A stretch of DNA of 64,000 bases, taken from NCBI RefSeq assembly GCF_024323335.1, contig NC_066580.1, positions 87,529,391 to 87,593,390 on the forward strand. Direction: 5' to 3'. Shown one piece after another: positions 35,001-46,270 of this stretch. Origin of the DNA: Lathyrus oleraceus. Its lineage: Eukaryota; Streptophyta; Magnoliopsida; Fabales; Fabaceae. Under the pieces are notes generated by a model. That model ran no database searches. It saw nothing but the letters and a program-made list of their open reading frames with translations, and was not told the origin of the DNA. Made by a program: the position numbers and the translations under genes. Within the stretch, counting starts at the first letter, position 1. Every line of letters begins with the position of its first letter.

Positions 35001-35840
35001 CTTCATATGGCTGCAGCGAGAGGAAAAGACGGAAAAGAGGAGAGATACAGCAGAAGAAGATACACAAGGCAAGGCAGAAGCAAGAAGGTTCACGGGCAGG
35101 GAAAAGAGAAGCAACCATAAAGCACTCATAACCTGAATAAGAACAACACACATACAGTGAGCAAGCTAGAAGAATCAAATCCCAGTAAGTGTTCATTAGG
35201 GAATTTGCATCCAGCATGATTACCTTACAATACTCCTTAATTCATGCATGAATAATATTGGTTTAATATATATTGAGATGATGTATTCATAGTTTGGTGG
35301 ATGTTGATATTGCTTTATTCAAGTATGCATCTGTTCTTGATATGTCATAGCATGTTGGAGAAATTCTGTTTGCATGATTAAAGAATTATATCTGCCATTT
35401 AATTATTATCATATGAGTGCTGTTTCTAGCATGATTATGTTTATTTCACATGCTGTTATTACATAATAATGATGATGATGATATAATGGTGATAACATAA
35501 ATCCTTGGTTGTCTTTAACATGTATGTGTAAAGTTTGTTTTATCATTATCACTTGCAGTAAAGAGAACTAATACATGAGTAAAATAATATAAGCTTCTTG
35601 ATTTGTGCATGGCTATTGTTATTATTGCATGATGATTACATATGATCTTATTTTATGTGTGTGGTTTGATATAAGATGAAGTTACAGGTTTGTTATATTC
35701 ACATGAAAGAAACAGCATGAGAAAAAATAAAGTAGTTTGTCGTAAGAGAGAAAGTTGTAACATGCATGGTGATGTTGTGTCAAAAGGGAAAATCCATGTA
35801 GAATTAATATATATTTTAATGAAGGAGAATAAATAACGAA

Positions 35841-35921
35841 TGGACCAACATGGCTCGTTGGTAGCTCCGCTCTTACTGCAACGTAGAGGTCTTGGGTTCG
35901 AGCCCTTAAGACCTATTTTTT
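35841..35921 (+). other. tRNA-like (pol III-type) cassette in the Ogre 5' LTR
   Basis: An A-box-like TGGCTCGTTGGTAGCTC (35851-35867) is followed 27 bp later by a B-box GGTTCGAGCCC (35895-35905), and then by a T6 run (35916-35921) that would stop pol III. Box order, spacing and orientation match a tRNA gene or tRNA-derived SINE head. The acceptor stem does not close, so it is not a working tRNA gene. Confidence 0.65.
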
Positions 35922-36973
35922 AGCTTTTCAGTGTTTTTACTATGTTTACTCCCTTTCCACTATAATTAATTCACCACTTTAATTTTTCCATACCGTGAAT
36001 ATAACTGTCTACATGTATGCTAATAGGATTGCATGGAAAGATAAATAATCGAACTTCGATAAATTAATTCAAGATAATATATCTGAATCCAATCATTTCC
36101 ACACTTGCACCTCCAGGGTAACCCTCTCTTTGTTGCCTTACGATATTACGGTCATGTCCCGCGAATGTGGGGATACCCTTAGCAAATACCCTTTTGATTA
36201 AATCATCATCATCCCTAAACAGATAAGTCATAGTCCCTTCAATCAAAAGGTCAATGTCCCTACAAGATAAATCATAGTCCCTCGAACGTTGCCTTCGAAT
36301 ATATGATCTTGTCCCTCGAACGTTGCCTTCGAATATATGACTTTGTCCCTCGATGACCCTTCGTTGTAGCCTACGATTAAATGATGATCGTCTCTTCGAA
36401 TGCTAAGGTATCCTTACAAATGTTGCCTTCAATGACCAATCGACGACCCCACGATGTCCCTTTACATCCAAAGGATAAGACTACTTACTTCTCAATAGTA
36501 AGGACAATTTTACCCTCCTAAGGATAGGAAATACCTATAAAGACCTTGGTTAGGTATAACTCTTAAATGCTTGCTCACAGCTTAAAATACTTTTCACACC
36601 TCACACTTTTCAAAACATCTTTTAGAAAATCACCACTTGGTATACATTCGCACCAGAATCATCGCCGAGTTATATTTTTCTAAACATCTTTCAAAATCAA
36701 ACGAGATAAACACTTTGTATACATTAGTACAAGAATCATTACAAAGTTAAACTCTCCTTTCAAAATATTTTCTAAACACACCACATTTCTCAAACACTTT
36801 CTCAAACACTTTCTCAAACAAGGAAAACATAAGTGAGTTAAGCAATTAAGAGCCCATGGATACAAAGGGTGCTAACACCTTCCCTTTGTATAATGTACCT
36901 CCCGAACTCAAAATCTAATCAAGGTCTTTCCTGTTCTTTTCCGCCTTTCCTTATTGGATAAAAGAAAAGTCGG

Positions 36974-36983
36974 TGGCGACTCT
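36974..36983 (+). other. Second PBS-like decamer in the Ogre 5' LTR
   Basis: TGGCGACTCT, identical to the start of the PBS, begins 72 nt upstream of the true PBS. It is also present in the 3' LTR at 51021-51030. Confidence 0.78.
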
Positions 36984-37045
36984 TGCTATCCACAACATAG
37001 CTTTTCAAAGCAAAAACACAAAGTCAGTTCACCGTATCACAGAAC

Positions 37046-37063
37046 TGGCGACTCTGCTGGGGA
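37046..37063 (+). other. Primer binding site (tRNA-Arg) of the Ogre element
   Basis: TGGCGACTCTGCTGGGGA lies four bases after the LTR and is complementary to the tRNA-Arg 3' end. Confidence 0.93.
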
Positions 37064-37774
37064 CTCCTAAAAAGAGAGGTTACCTTAAAGATAAGATCAC
37101 TTATGTTTTTGAATTGTTTCTTTGTCTGATTTACTTTTAAGGGATTGTTTGGGTATTCTATGCTTGAGTGAAAGATCCTACACCCGGATCTAGTGTACCT
37201 TAGGTAAGTAGCAAGAGATCATCGCGACTGTCCGGCGTATACTGGAATGGTTAAAATGATGGCTACGGTTAATGTGACACTTTGGATGTCCTGATGTTCC
37301 TCATGTTTACTTGAGGAAAAATTTGGCGTTTGCGTGGTGTCATCAAAGCATTAACCAGACCTTTAGAACCCTAATTGACTCATCCTAGCCATTAGAAAGT
37401 AGTGAGATAACTGACTTCGGTTCCGACTGGGTTGGTTGATACTCGATACTACACTCTTTGAGATTGGACTTTAGGGAAATTTTGGTCAACCGCTTGGTGT
37501 TGCACTGAAGTGGACTTAAGGAAAGGTCAATGATTTGAGATCCTTCTAGAACCCGGTTACTATTCTAGGACAGGTTGAACCAACCAAACTTCAGTGGGGA
37601 GGGTACTTACCTATGGAACTCATGCAAGCCCTAAAACCTAGGAATGATTGTGGTGTGACTTGTTTGTGCTTGTTACTTACTTGACATCATAACATCATAA
37701 CATCATGACATCATGGCATTGTACTAACCATTTCGAGGACTTAGGGATTTAACTTTGCTCTGTTTTGTAGGGCT
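37064..37774 (+). other. Leader between PBS and ORF1 of the Ogre element
   Basis: No gene was seen. CATAACAT/CATGACAT repeats lie at 37685-37717. A T-rich stretch ending TTTTGTAG just before the ORF1 ATG could be a splice acceptor, but no donor was identified. Confidence 0.55.
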
Positions 37775-39103
37775 ATGGCTTCCAGGAAGACCATCCTGAT
37801 CAATTTTGTAGCGACCTCTCCTCAACTCAAGGATTTAGTGTCAGAACTTCCCGATCATGCTCAGTTCATCAAGAAACATGGTTATCTCCTCAATTTAGTT
37901 ACCACCGGTTTCAAGGAAGATATGATGAGAGTTCTATTCCAGTTCTTCGATCCTAAACATCATTGCTTCACCTTCCCAGATTATCAGTTGGTACCCACAT
38001 TAGAAGAATTTTCCAGGTTGCTTGGGATGCCTATCCTTGATCAAACACCTTTCAGTGGTTTAGAAAAGATTCTGAGGTCTGAAGAGGTTGTCGCGGCTTT
38101 ACACATGACAAAGTCCGACATTGAAACTAATTGGGTAACAAGAAGTGAAGTTAAGGGTTTACTTGCCAAATTTCTGATAAATAAGGCCCGAGAATTCCTA
38201 AAAGCTATGAGTGTCCACGCTTTCGAAGATGGTCTAGCATTACTAATCTATGGTTTGGTGTTATTTCCTAATCCGGATCAATTCATACACATGAATGTTG
38301 TTAAGATATTTCTCACTCATAACCTTGTGCCCACCTTGCTTGGAGACATTTTGCATTTCCTTCACACTCGTACTATGAAAAGGCAAGGGACTCTCATGTG
38401 CTGCGTACCTTTATTATCTAGGTGGTTTATTTCGCACCTTCCTCAATCAGTCTTGAAGAATGAGCAAAATTTGAAATGGTCTCAAAGGATAATGTCGCTC
38501 TCCCATTCAGACATCCATTGGTGTCCCCAACCCAAAGAAAATGTTATCATCATTGACCGTTGTGGAGAATTCTCTAACGTACCACTCCTGGGGATAAGAG
38601 GAGGTATTACTTATAATCCTGCTCTAGCCCTACCTCAGTTTGGTTATACTCGAAGAGATGGTCCACATGAAATAATTATCCAAGGCACTGTGTTTGACTA
38701 TGACAACGATTCTCAAGGTCTCCGTCAAAGATTTGTACGAGCTTGGGGCATGGTGAAAAGAAGTACTTTAGGACAGAAAAACTCTATTCCTATGGAACCT
38801 TATCTCAGATGGGTACGCGCCAGAGCTCGTGAGCTTATCATGCCATATCTTGCAATCGGACCTCTGATTGTTGAACCAAAAGTTGAAGGAGGTACCCCTT
38901 AAATCATTCCTTATCCAGATATGCCTACCAATGTTGAAGAATTGAAGAAATCTTGGATCCAGTTGAGAGAGGAAAGGGATACTTTTGAAGCTCAGTTCTG
39001 TGCTGAAAGGAAGAAAGTATTAGAGCTCACCAGCTAGCTAAATAAGGAACGAAGTCTCAATGCATATCTCCGCCCAAAAAGAAGCCGTCCCTGGGAGACT
39101 TGA
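37775..39103 (+). pseudogene. Ogre ORF1 (DUF7745-like protein), two premature stops
   Basis: The ATG at 37775 starts MASRKTILINFVATSPQLKD. The open part is 375 residues to a TAA at 38900-38902. The same frame continues as a helical, charged tail (ELKKSWIQLREERDTFEAQF), hits a TAG at 39035-39037 and reaches a natural-looking TGA at 39101-39103, about 442 codons in all. Position between PBS and gag is diagnostic of Ogre elements. The function of ORF1 is not established. It resembles legume proteins annotated DUF7745, distantly like plant mobile domains (from memory, not searched). Motifs such as FFDPKHHCFTFPDYQLVPTL and EFSRLLGMPI are readable. Confidence 0.85.
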
Positions 39104-39296
39104 GCTTTCATTTTTTCTTGTAATGGACATTGATTAAAGAAATTATTAATAAAAGTTCCCCTTTTTGGTGGTTTACGCAAAGTTAAATTCCAAAAGTCCT
39201 TGAAAACATTTCATACATTGCATAGCATAACATAACATTGCATAACAGGTACTCTAAAGGATCAATGTTCTCACGGTCTTCCTCTCAAACAGAAAA

Positions 39297-42200
39297 ATGG
39301 CCCTCGAACAAACTGTCAAGGATCTCCAGGCTCAGAATGCTCAATTCCAGGAGATGATCTTGAACTTATCCAAGGGGCAGGAGGAACTGAAGACTCTATT
39401 GCTCGAGAAGAAGAAAGACAAGAAATCTGTGAGTTACATTAACCCGGGAAGAAGGCTTAAAGGACAGGCTCCAGGAGTCAAGATTGGAATTCCGAGGGAT
39501 AAAGAAGATGAGACAGAAAATGATTCGGAAGATGAGAATGCTGATCCCTTCAACCCTGAGGACGACTATGAAAATTATGAAAATGAACAGTACTCTCCGA
39601 AGGATGATAAGTATAAGTTGCTGGAAGAACGTATGCTAGCTATGGAGGGTCAGAAGGCGCCCGGTCTGGATTTAGAAAGCTTAGGTCTGGTCTCTAATGT
39701 GGTCATTCCTCGCAAATTCAAGGTCCCCGCTTTCACTAAGTATGATGGTGCGTCTTGTCCTCAGATGCATCTGAGAGCTTATGTGAGAAAGATCCAGCCG
39801 TATACCACTGATAGGAAGCTATGGATCCATTTCTTCCAAGAGAGTCTGTCTGGCACACAGTTAGAGTGGTATTATCAGCTCGAGAGCTCTAACATCCGCA
39901 CCTGGACTGATTTAGCGACAGCTTTCTACAAGCACTACCAGTATAATTCTGAATTAGCGCCTACTCGGCTACAGCTGCAGAATATGACTATGGGCTCTAA
40001 AGAAAGCTTCAAAGAATATGCTAAAAAATGGAGAGACTTGGCTGGCAGTGTCAAACCCCCTATGACTGATCGAGAATTAGTGGACATGTTCATGGGTACA
40101 CTGATTGGCCCATTCTACAGCCATCTATTGGGAAGTTCCTCATCGGGTTTCACTGAACTTATATTGACGGGTGAACGTGTTGAAAGCGGCATTCGAAGTG
40201 GAAAGATACAGGCGGCTACCTCTGTAAGCACCAAAAAGTCCTATCAGGGGAAGAATGAATCAAATGCTGTGTACGGTCAAAGGGGTCATAACAAGAAAAA
40301 TCGTGACCATATTGTTGGAGCAGTTACGATTGCAACACTACCATCTCAAAACTTTCAACACAGACAAGACCTGCCAAGAAGGAAGTTTACCAAGATCAAT
40401 ATAACTTTAGCACAAGCAATGCAGGGTATGCTAAAAGAAAATTTAATTACCCTTAGAGATCCTCCTGCAAATCCCAACACTACTTCTCCTCGTTATAATC
40501 CTAATGCCAGGTGTGCATATCACTCCGATAGCCCCGGGCATGATACAAACGATTGTTGGTTGTTGAAGAATAAGATTCAGGATATGATCGACGCTGGAGA
40601 AATTGAATTTGATCCTCCAGAGACTCCTAATGTCATCACTGCTCCTATGCCTAATCATGACAAGACTGTTAATGTTGTGGATGACAATTCTCACATTACT
40701 AATGTAGCTGACTTAGCATCTCCTCTCCTGATCATCAAGAAGAATTTATTGCAAGCTAGTTTATTTCCAGGTTGTGCTGAAAATTGCAATCTCTGTATAC
40801 TCCGACCCAATGATTGCTTGAAGTTAAGGAATGGTATTCAACAGCTGATGGATGATCGTACAATTCTCTTTGAAAAGATTCCTAAGGTGGAAAACCCTAT
40901 TGAAGAAATATTTGTGATTGCTAGGTCCAAAGTTCCAGTGAAGATTACCGCTACTAGAGTGCCTGTGAAGATTACTGTTGAGCCCAAGGTAGCTCCCCTA
41001 ATTATTATTGCACCTGGCCCAGTACCGTATTCCTCAAGCAAAGTCATTCCGTGGAATTATAGAGGTGATGTTTACATCCACGGCATAAAGCAAGATGATA
41101 ATTCTGCTAATCCTAATGACGTTGACATTGTTGGGACTAGTAAAATTACTCGAAGTGGAAAGATCTTCTCTCCAGAAATCTCACCTCCCGCCCCTGAAAC
41201 TCGAGGAAAGGGACCAGTAATCAATCCTTCTCAGTCAAAGACACCAGTCGAAGTTACTACCGAAGATCTTGTCAAGCAGGAAATGGAAGAAATGCTGAAA
41301 ATCATCCGTAAGAGTGATTTTGATGTGGTAGAACAGCTGGGGCATACTCCGTCTAAAATTTCGATGTTATCCTTGTTGTTATCTTCTGAATCTCATGCCA
41401 TTGCGTTGATAAAATTCTTGAAGACCGCTCATGTACCTCAGGAGACATTTGCCGATCAGTTAGAAAATCATGTTGCTAACTTGGCTGTTGATAATGGCAT
41501 AGGCTTTTCTGATGCTGACCTGAAACCAGCAGGAAAGAATCACAATAAAGCTCTGCATATCTCCATTGAGTGTAAGGGGATCACCTTGTCTCATGTGTTG
41601 ATCGACAATGGCTCTTCTTTGAATGTGCTACTGAAAGTTGTGCTCGATAAGCTTGACTGTAAAAGCATTGAACTGAAACCTAGTGACATTGTGGTGCGTG
41701 CTTACGATGGTGCGAAGAGTGTTGTCCATGGTGAAGTGGTTCTCCCTATCAAGATAGGACCTCAAGTCTTCAACACTACCTATTACGTAATGAACATTCG
41801 GCCTGCCTATTCCTGCTTGCTGGGACGCCCTTGGATCCATGGGGCAAGTGTTGTAGCTTCGTATCTCCATCAAAAGTTGAGGTATCCAATAGAGGGCAAG
41901 ATTGTCACTGTGTATGGAGAAGAAGAGTATATTGTCAGTAGTGTGCATACCTTCAGATACGTCGAGATGGATGGTGAATTCTTTGAGACTCCTTCTCAGT
42001 CATTTGAAGTAGTTCCTCCGACCAGTCATGTCCTTAAGCCAACTTCCCGTGTGCCCAAGGTTATTCGTGCTCCTCCTGCTATGATTTCTCTGAAAGATGC
42101 TCAAGCTGTGGTTGAAGATGGTGGTCGTACTGGTTGGGGTCAACTGATCGAGGTACCGTACAAGTCTGATAAATTTGGCCTGGGGTTTAGCTCTGAAAAG

Positions 42201-42337
42201 ATAGTCAAAGATTAGATTAATGCTGTAGAAGATGCTGATAGCGATTGCGACTTGGATAGCTGGATTTTCCCAATAATTGGTGACGGACTCAATAATTGGA
42301 AGGCTGAAGACATTATCCCGATTTCCTTTAGTCAGGA
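39297..42337 (+). pseudogene. Ogre gag-pro (exon 1), stop near the end
   Basis: The ATG at 39297 opens a predicted coiled coil (LEQTVKDLQAQNAQFQEM), followed by a basic patch and an acidic linker. The gag core follows (VIPRKFKVPAFTKYDG, WTDLATAFYKHYQYN, KEYAKKWRDLAGSVKPPM), then the variant zinc knuckle CAYHSDSPGHDTNDC (C-X2-H-X5-H-X4-C). The protease carries LIDNGSSLNVL near residue 770 and a later CLLGRPWIHGA motif. A TAG at 42213-42215 precedes the last 40 codons (DSDCDLDSW, LNNWKAEDI), which run in frame to the intron donor at 42338. The minus-strand copy reads through the equivalent place, so the TAG is probably a lesion. Confidence 0.9.
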
Positions 42338-42588
42338 GTAATTGTTATTGCTTATTTTAGTGTTTCAAATTTTGTAATTTTTATTATGAACAATTGAACT
42401 TCTTAAAGCATTGTGTCTATGCCCGGGGCACAATAGCTAATTTGTTAAGGGTTTTGTCATTTTCATAAGCATATTCACATTCAATAAATCAATGGACTTT
42501 TTGCATTCAAATATTGCGCTCTTTATCTTTCCTGTCATCTTTCAAATAAGCTATGTTTTCTTACACACACTCACGTAACAAATTGCAG
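42338..42588 (+). other. Predicted Ogre intron between pro and RT
   Basis: Donor CAGGA|GTAATT, acceptor TTGCAG|A, 251 bp. The upstream exon ends after two codon positions (GA) and the downstream exon supplies A, so pro and RT join in frame. Size, phase and donor sequence match the minus-strand copy (252 bp). Confidence 0.78.
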
Positions 42589-44332
42589 ATCCATATCCAC
42601 TCTGGATCCTGTTGATAATAATTTTGCTACTGTTAACTATGGCTTTAAAAATCCGATCTACCAAGCCGAGGATGGAAGTGAGGAAGATTGCGAAGTGCCT
42701 GGAGAGCTTGCCAGGCTGTTACTGCAAGAAGAAAAGACTATACAGCCGCATGAGGAATCAATTGAAATTGTAAATCTGGGTACTGAAGTAAACAAGAAAG
42801 AAGTCAAAATAGGAGCAGGTTTGGAAAACAGTGTCAAAGAAAGATTGATTCAGATGTTACATGACTATGTAGATATTTTTGCTTGGTCTTATGAAGACAT
42901 GCCAGGACTGGATACTGATATAGTAGTACATCGTTTGCCGATGAAGGAAGATTGTCATCCTGTTAAGCAAAAGGTTCGTCGCATGCGTCCTGAAATGTCT
43001 GAGAAAATCAAAGTCGAAGTTATGAAACAATTTAATACAGGTTTTCCAGCTGTTACTTCTTATCCTCAATGGGTTGCTAATGTGGTACCAGTGCCAAAGA
43101 AGGATGGTAAGGTGCGAATGTGTGTAGATTACAGAGATTTGAATAAAGCAAGTCCCAAAGATGACTTTCCACTTCCGCACATTGATGTTCTGGTAGATAA
43201 CACCGCTCAACACAAGGTATTCTCATTCATGGATGGATTCTCAGGTTATAACCAGATTAAGATGGCACCTGAAGACATGGAGAAAACTACGTTTGTGACG
43301 CAATGGGACACTTTCTGTTACAAAGTAATGCCATTCGGTTTAAAGAATGCAGGGGCAACATACCAGCGTGCTATGGTGGTTTTGTTCCATGATATAATCC
43401 ATCATGAAATAGAGGTATATGTGGATGACATGATAGCCAGATCTCATACTGAAGAAGAACATCTCGATCATTTATACAAACTGTTTGAGAGGTTGAAGAA
43501 ATACAAGTTGAGATTGAACCCGAACAAATGCACCTTTGGAGTAAGATCCGGTAAACTCTTGGGCTTTATTGTCAATGGTAAAGGAATTGAGTTTGACCCG
43601 GCTAAGGTGAGAGCTATTCAAGAAATTCCAGTTCCCCGTACAGATAAAGAAGTCAGAGGTTTCTTGGGACGCTTGAATTACATTGCCCGATTTATCTCCC
43701 ATTTGATTGCTACTTGCAAACCCATCTTCAAATTACTGAGGAAAAATCAAGAGATAATATGGAATGATGAATGTCAAGAAGCTTTTGACAAAATCAAGAA
43801 GTATCTCCAAGAACCTCCAATTCTGATGCCACCAGTTGAAGGAAGACCTCTAATCATGTATTTGACCGTGTTAGAAAATTCAATGGGGTGTGTACTGGGG
43901 CAACATGACGAGTCTGGTCGAAAAGAGCATGCAATATACTACCTTAGCAAAAAGTTTACCGACTGTGAAACAAGATACTCACTGCTTGAGAAAACTTGCT
44001 GTGCTTTGGCTTGGGCTGCTCGCCGACTAAGACAGTATATGTTGAATCATACCACTTTATTGATTTCTAAGATGGATCCTATCAAATATATATTTGAGAA
44101 ACCTGCTCTCTCCGGAAGAATAGCAAGATGGCAGATGATTTTAACAGAGTATGATATCCAGTATACTACCCAGAAAGCAATCAAAGGAAGCGTGTTAGCT
44201 GATCATTTGGCTCATCAAGCAGTTGATGATTACCAATCTATGAATTTTGAGTTCCCTGATGAGGATGTTATGCTTGTTACTGATTATGAAGAACCTGGAC
44301 CGGATGAAGGACCCGAACTGGGATCCCGATAG
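42589..44332 (+). pseudogene. Ogre RT and first RNase H, ended by TAG
   Basis: Exon 2 starts at 42589 without its own ATG. Acidic linker (QAEDGSEEDCEVPGEL), RT with VPVPKKDGKVRMCVDYRDLN, DGFSGYNQIKM, VMPFGLKNAGATYQRAM and active site YVDDMIARS. The tail runs into a Ty3-type RNase H whose first catalytic Asp is absent (MYLTVLENSMGCVL). The in-frame TAG at 44330-44332 lies at a position that is Trp in the minus-strand copy, exactly between the two RNase H domains. Confidence 0.9.
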
Positions 44333-46060
44333 ACTATGGTTTTTGATGGATCTTCTAATGCATTGGGCAATGGTGTTGGTCTTGTAATTATTTCTCCCAA
44401 GGGTTGCCATACGCCTTTCACTGCTAGACTATGTTTTGATTGTACCAATAATATGGCTGAGTATGAAGCATGTATTTTGGGACTCAGAGCTGCTATAGAC
44501 CTGAGAATCAAGTTTTTGAGTGTGTATGGAGACTCAGCCTTAGTAATCAGTCAGATCAAAGGAGAATGGGACACTAAACATCTGAATCTCATCCCTTATC
44601 GAGAGCGGGTGTTGACATTAATCCCATACTTTGAAGAGATTATATTCGAACATATTCCACGAGAAAAGAATCAGTTGGCAGACGCATTGGCTACCATGTC
44701 ATCTATGTTCAGAGTCAGATGGGACAATGAAGCTCCCATGATCACCATTGAACGATTAGATGAACCAGCATATTGTTATGAACTTAATGCTGATGAAGTA
44801 GAAGAGAAACCTTGGTTCCACGAAGTAAAAAGATATTTAGAAACTCAGGAATACCCTGAAGGGGCATCCATCAATGACAGAAAATTTCTGAGGAAGTTCT
44901 CCGCTAAATTCTTTTTGAGTAATGGAGTATTATACAAACATAATCATGATTCGACTTTGCTTCGTTGTATGGATAAAAAGGAAGCAGAAAAGATTATGGA
45001 AGACATGCATGACGGTATTTTTGGGACTCATTCTAGTGGACATACGATGGCCAAGAAGATTATGAGATCAGGGTATTATTGGTCTACCATGGAAGCTGAT
45101 TGCCACCATTACTCCAGAACTTGTCACAAGTTCCAGATTTATGCGGATAAAGTACATGTACCTCCTGCTCCATTGGAGGTGTTGACAGCCCCTTGGCCCT
45201 TTGCAATGTGGGGCATTGATATGATTGGAGAGATTAAATTTACTGCTTCTAATGGACATCGTTTCATTCTTGTTGCTATTGATTACTTTACGAAGTGGGT
45301 AGAGGCAACTTCATTTGCTTTTGTCACCAAGAATGTGGTGGCACGGTTCATCAAGAATAGTCTTATTTGTCGGTATGGCATCCCTGAAAGAGTTACCACT
45401 GATAATGGTACTAATTTGAACAACAAGATGATTACTGAACTCTGCACGCAGTTCAAAATAAAACACCATAACTCTTCTCCGTACCGGCCAAAGATGAATG
45501 GCGTCGTAGAAGCTGCTAATAAGAATATTAAGAAGATTATACAAAAGAGGACAGTAACATACAAAGACTGGCATGAGATGTTACCATTTTCTCTTCATGG
45601 TTATCGCACTTCAGTACGCACTTCGACAGGGGCAACTCCTTTCTCTTTAGTCTACGGAATGGAAGCCGTTTTACCAGTGGAAGTTCAGATTCCCTCTCTA
45701 AGAATTATGAAAGATGCAGGCTTAGATGAAGATGAATGGATTCAGACTCGACTCGATCAGATAAATTTGATTGATGAAAAGAGACTTGCGGCTGTTTGTC
45801 ATGGGCAGATATATCAGAAGCGCATGACCCAGGCATTTAATAAAAAAGTCAAGAGACAGGTGTATCAAATTGGCGACTTGGTGATAAAGCGTATCATTCT
45901 ACCACAAGGTGATCCTAGAGGCAAATGGACTCCCACATACGAAGGGTCATTTGTAGTTAAGAAGGTATTCTCTGGTGGAGCCATGATGCTTGCTACAATG
46001 GATGGCGAAGATTTCCCGCATCCCGTGAACGCGGACATAGTTAGAAAATGCAACGCATAA
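44333..46060 (+). pseudogene. Ogre second RNase H and integrase
   Basis: The frame is the same as upstream after the TAG. The archaeal-type RNase H shows D-E-D-D (MVFDGSS, MAEYEACILG, GDSALVIS, ADALATM). Integrase follows: GTHSSGH, then CHKFQIY where the zinc motif should read C-X2-C, so a Cys ligand has become Phe. The catalytic DDE set is present (DYFTKWVEA, TTDNGTNLNN, GVVEAANKN). The frame ends at 46060. The minus-strand copy keeps the Cys (CHKCQIY), which marks the change as a lesion of this copy. Confidence 0.9.
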
Positions 46061-46270
46061 AAGAGACCCGCTAGGTCGACATATCTAGGCAAAAGTAAGG
46101 GCATCCCAGCGAACCAAAAGGGTTCGGGCAAAAATTAGGGATAAACATACAAAAATGTACACCCGGCAAGTCGAAAACCTGAAAAGGCAGCTTGGGCAAA
46201 AAAGGATATCCTGGTGGACTGAAAACCTGAAAAGGCGATCCAGGCAAAAATTAGGGATTAAAGCGTATGA
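46061..46270 (+). other. Conserved 3' UTR block downstream of integrase (copy 2)
   Basis: It contains repeated words of the GGCAAAAATTAGGGAT and GAAAACCTGAAAAGGC types, matching in order the block at 1109-1319 of the minus-strand element. Confidence 0.6.

Larger units (their letters stand above)
34171..37041 (+). repeat. 5' LTR of the Ogre element
   Basis: It starts TGTCATATCCC and ends CCGTATCACA. Relative to the 3' LTR it lacks about 307 bp (at about 35976) and about 34 bp (near 34703), but keeps about 211 bp (35574-35784) that the 3' LTR has lost. TATA-like ATTATAAATAC is at 34990-35000. Confidence 0.94.

Noticed and set aside
34891..35136. 81-codon frame conserved in both Ogre LTRs
   Set aside because: A TATA-like box lies inside it. 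Conservation follows from LTR identity and changes are not clearly synonymous.
35841..35921. Functional tRNA gene
   Set aside because: A and B boxes are present, but no acceptor stem closes around them and the anticodon arm is unclear.
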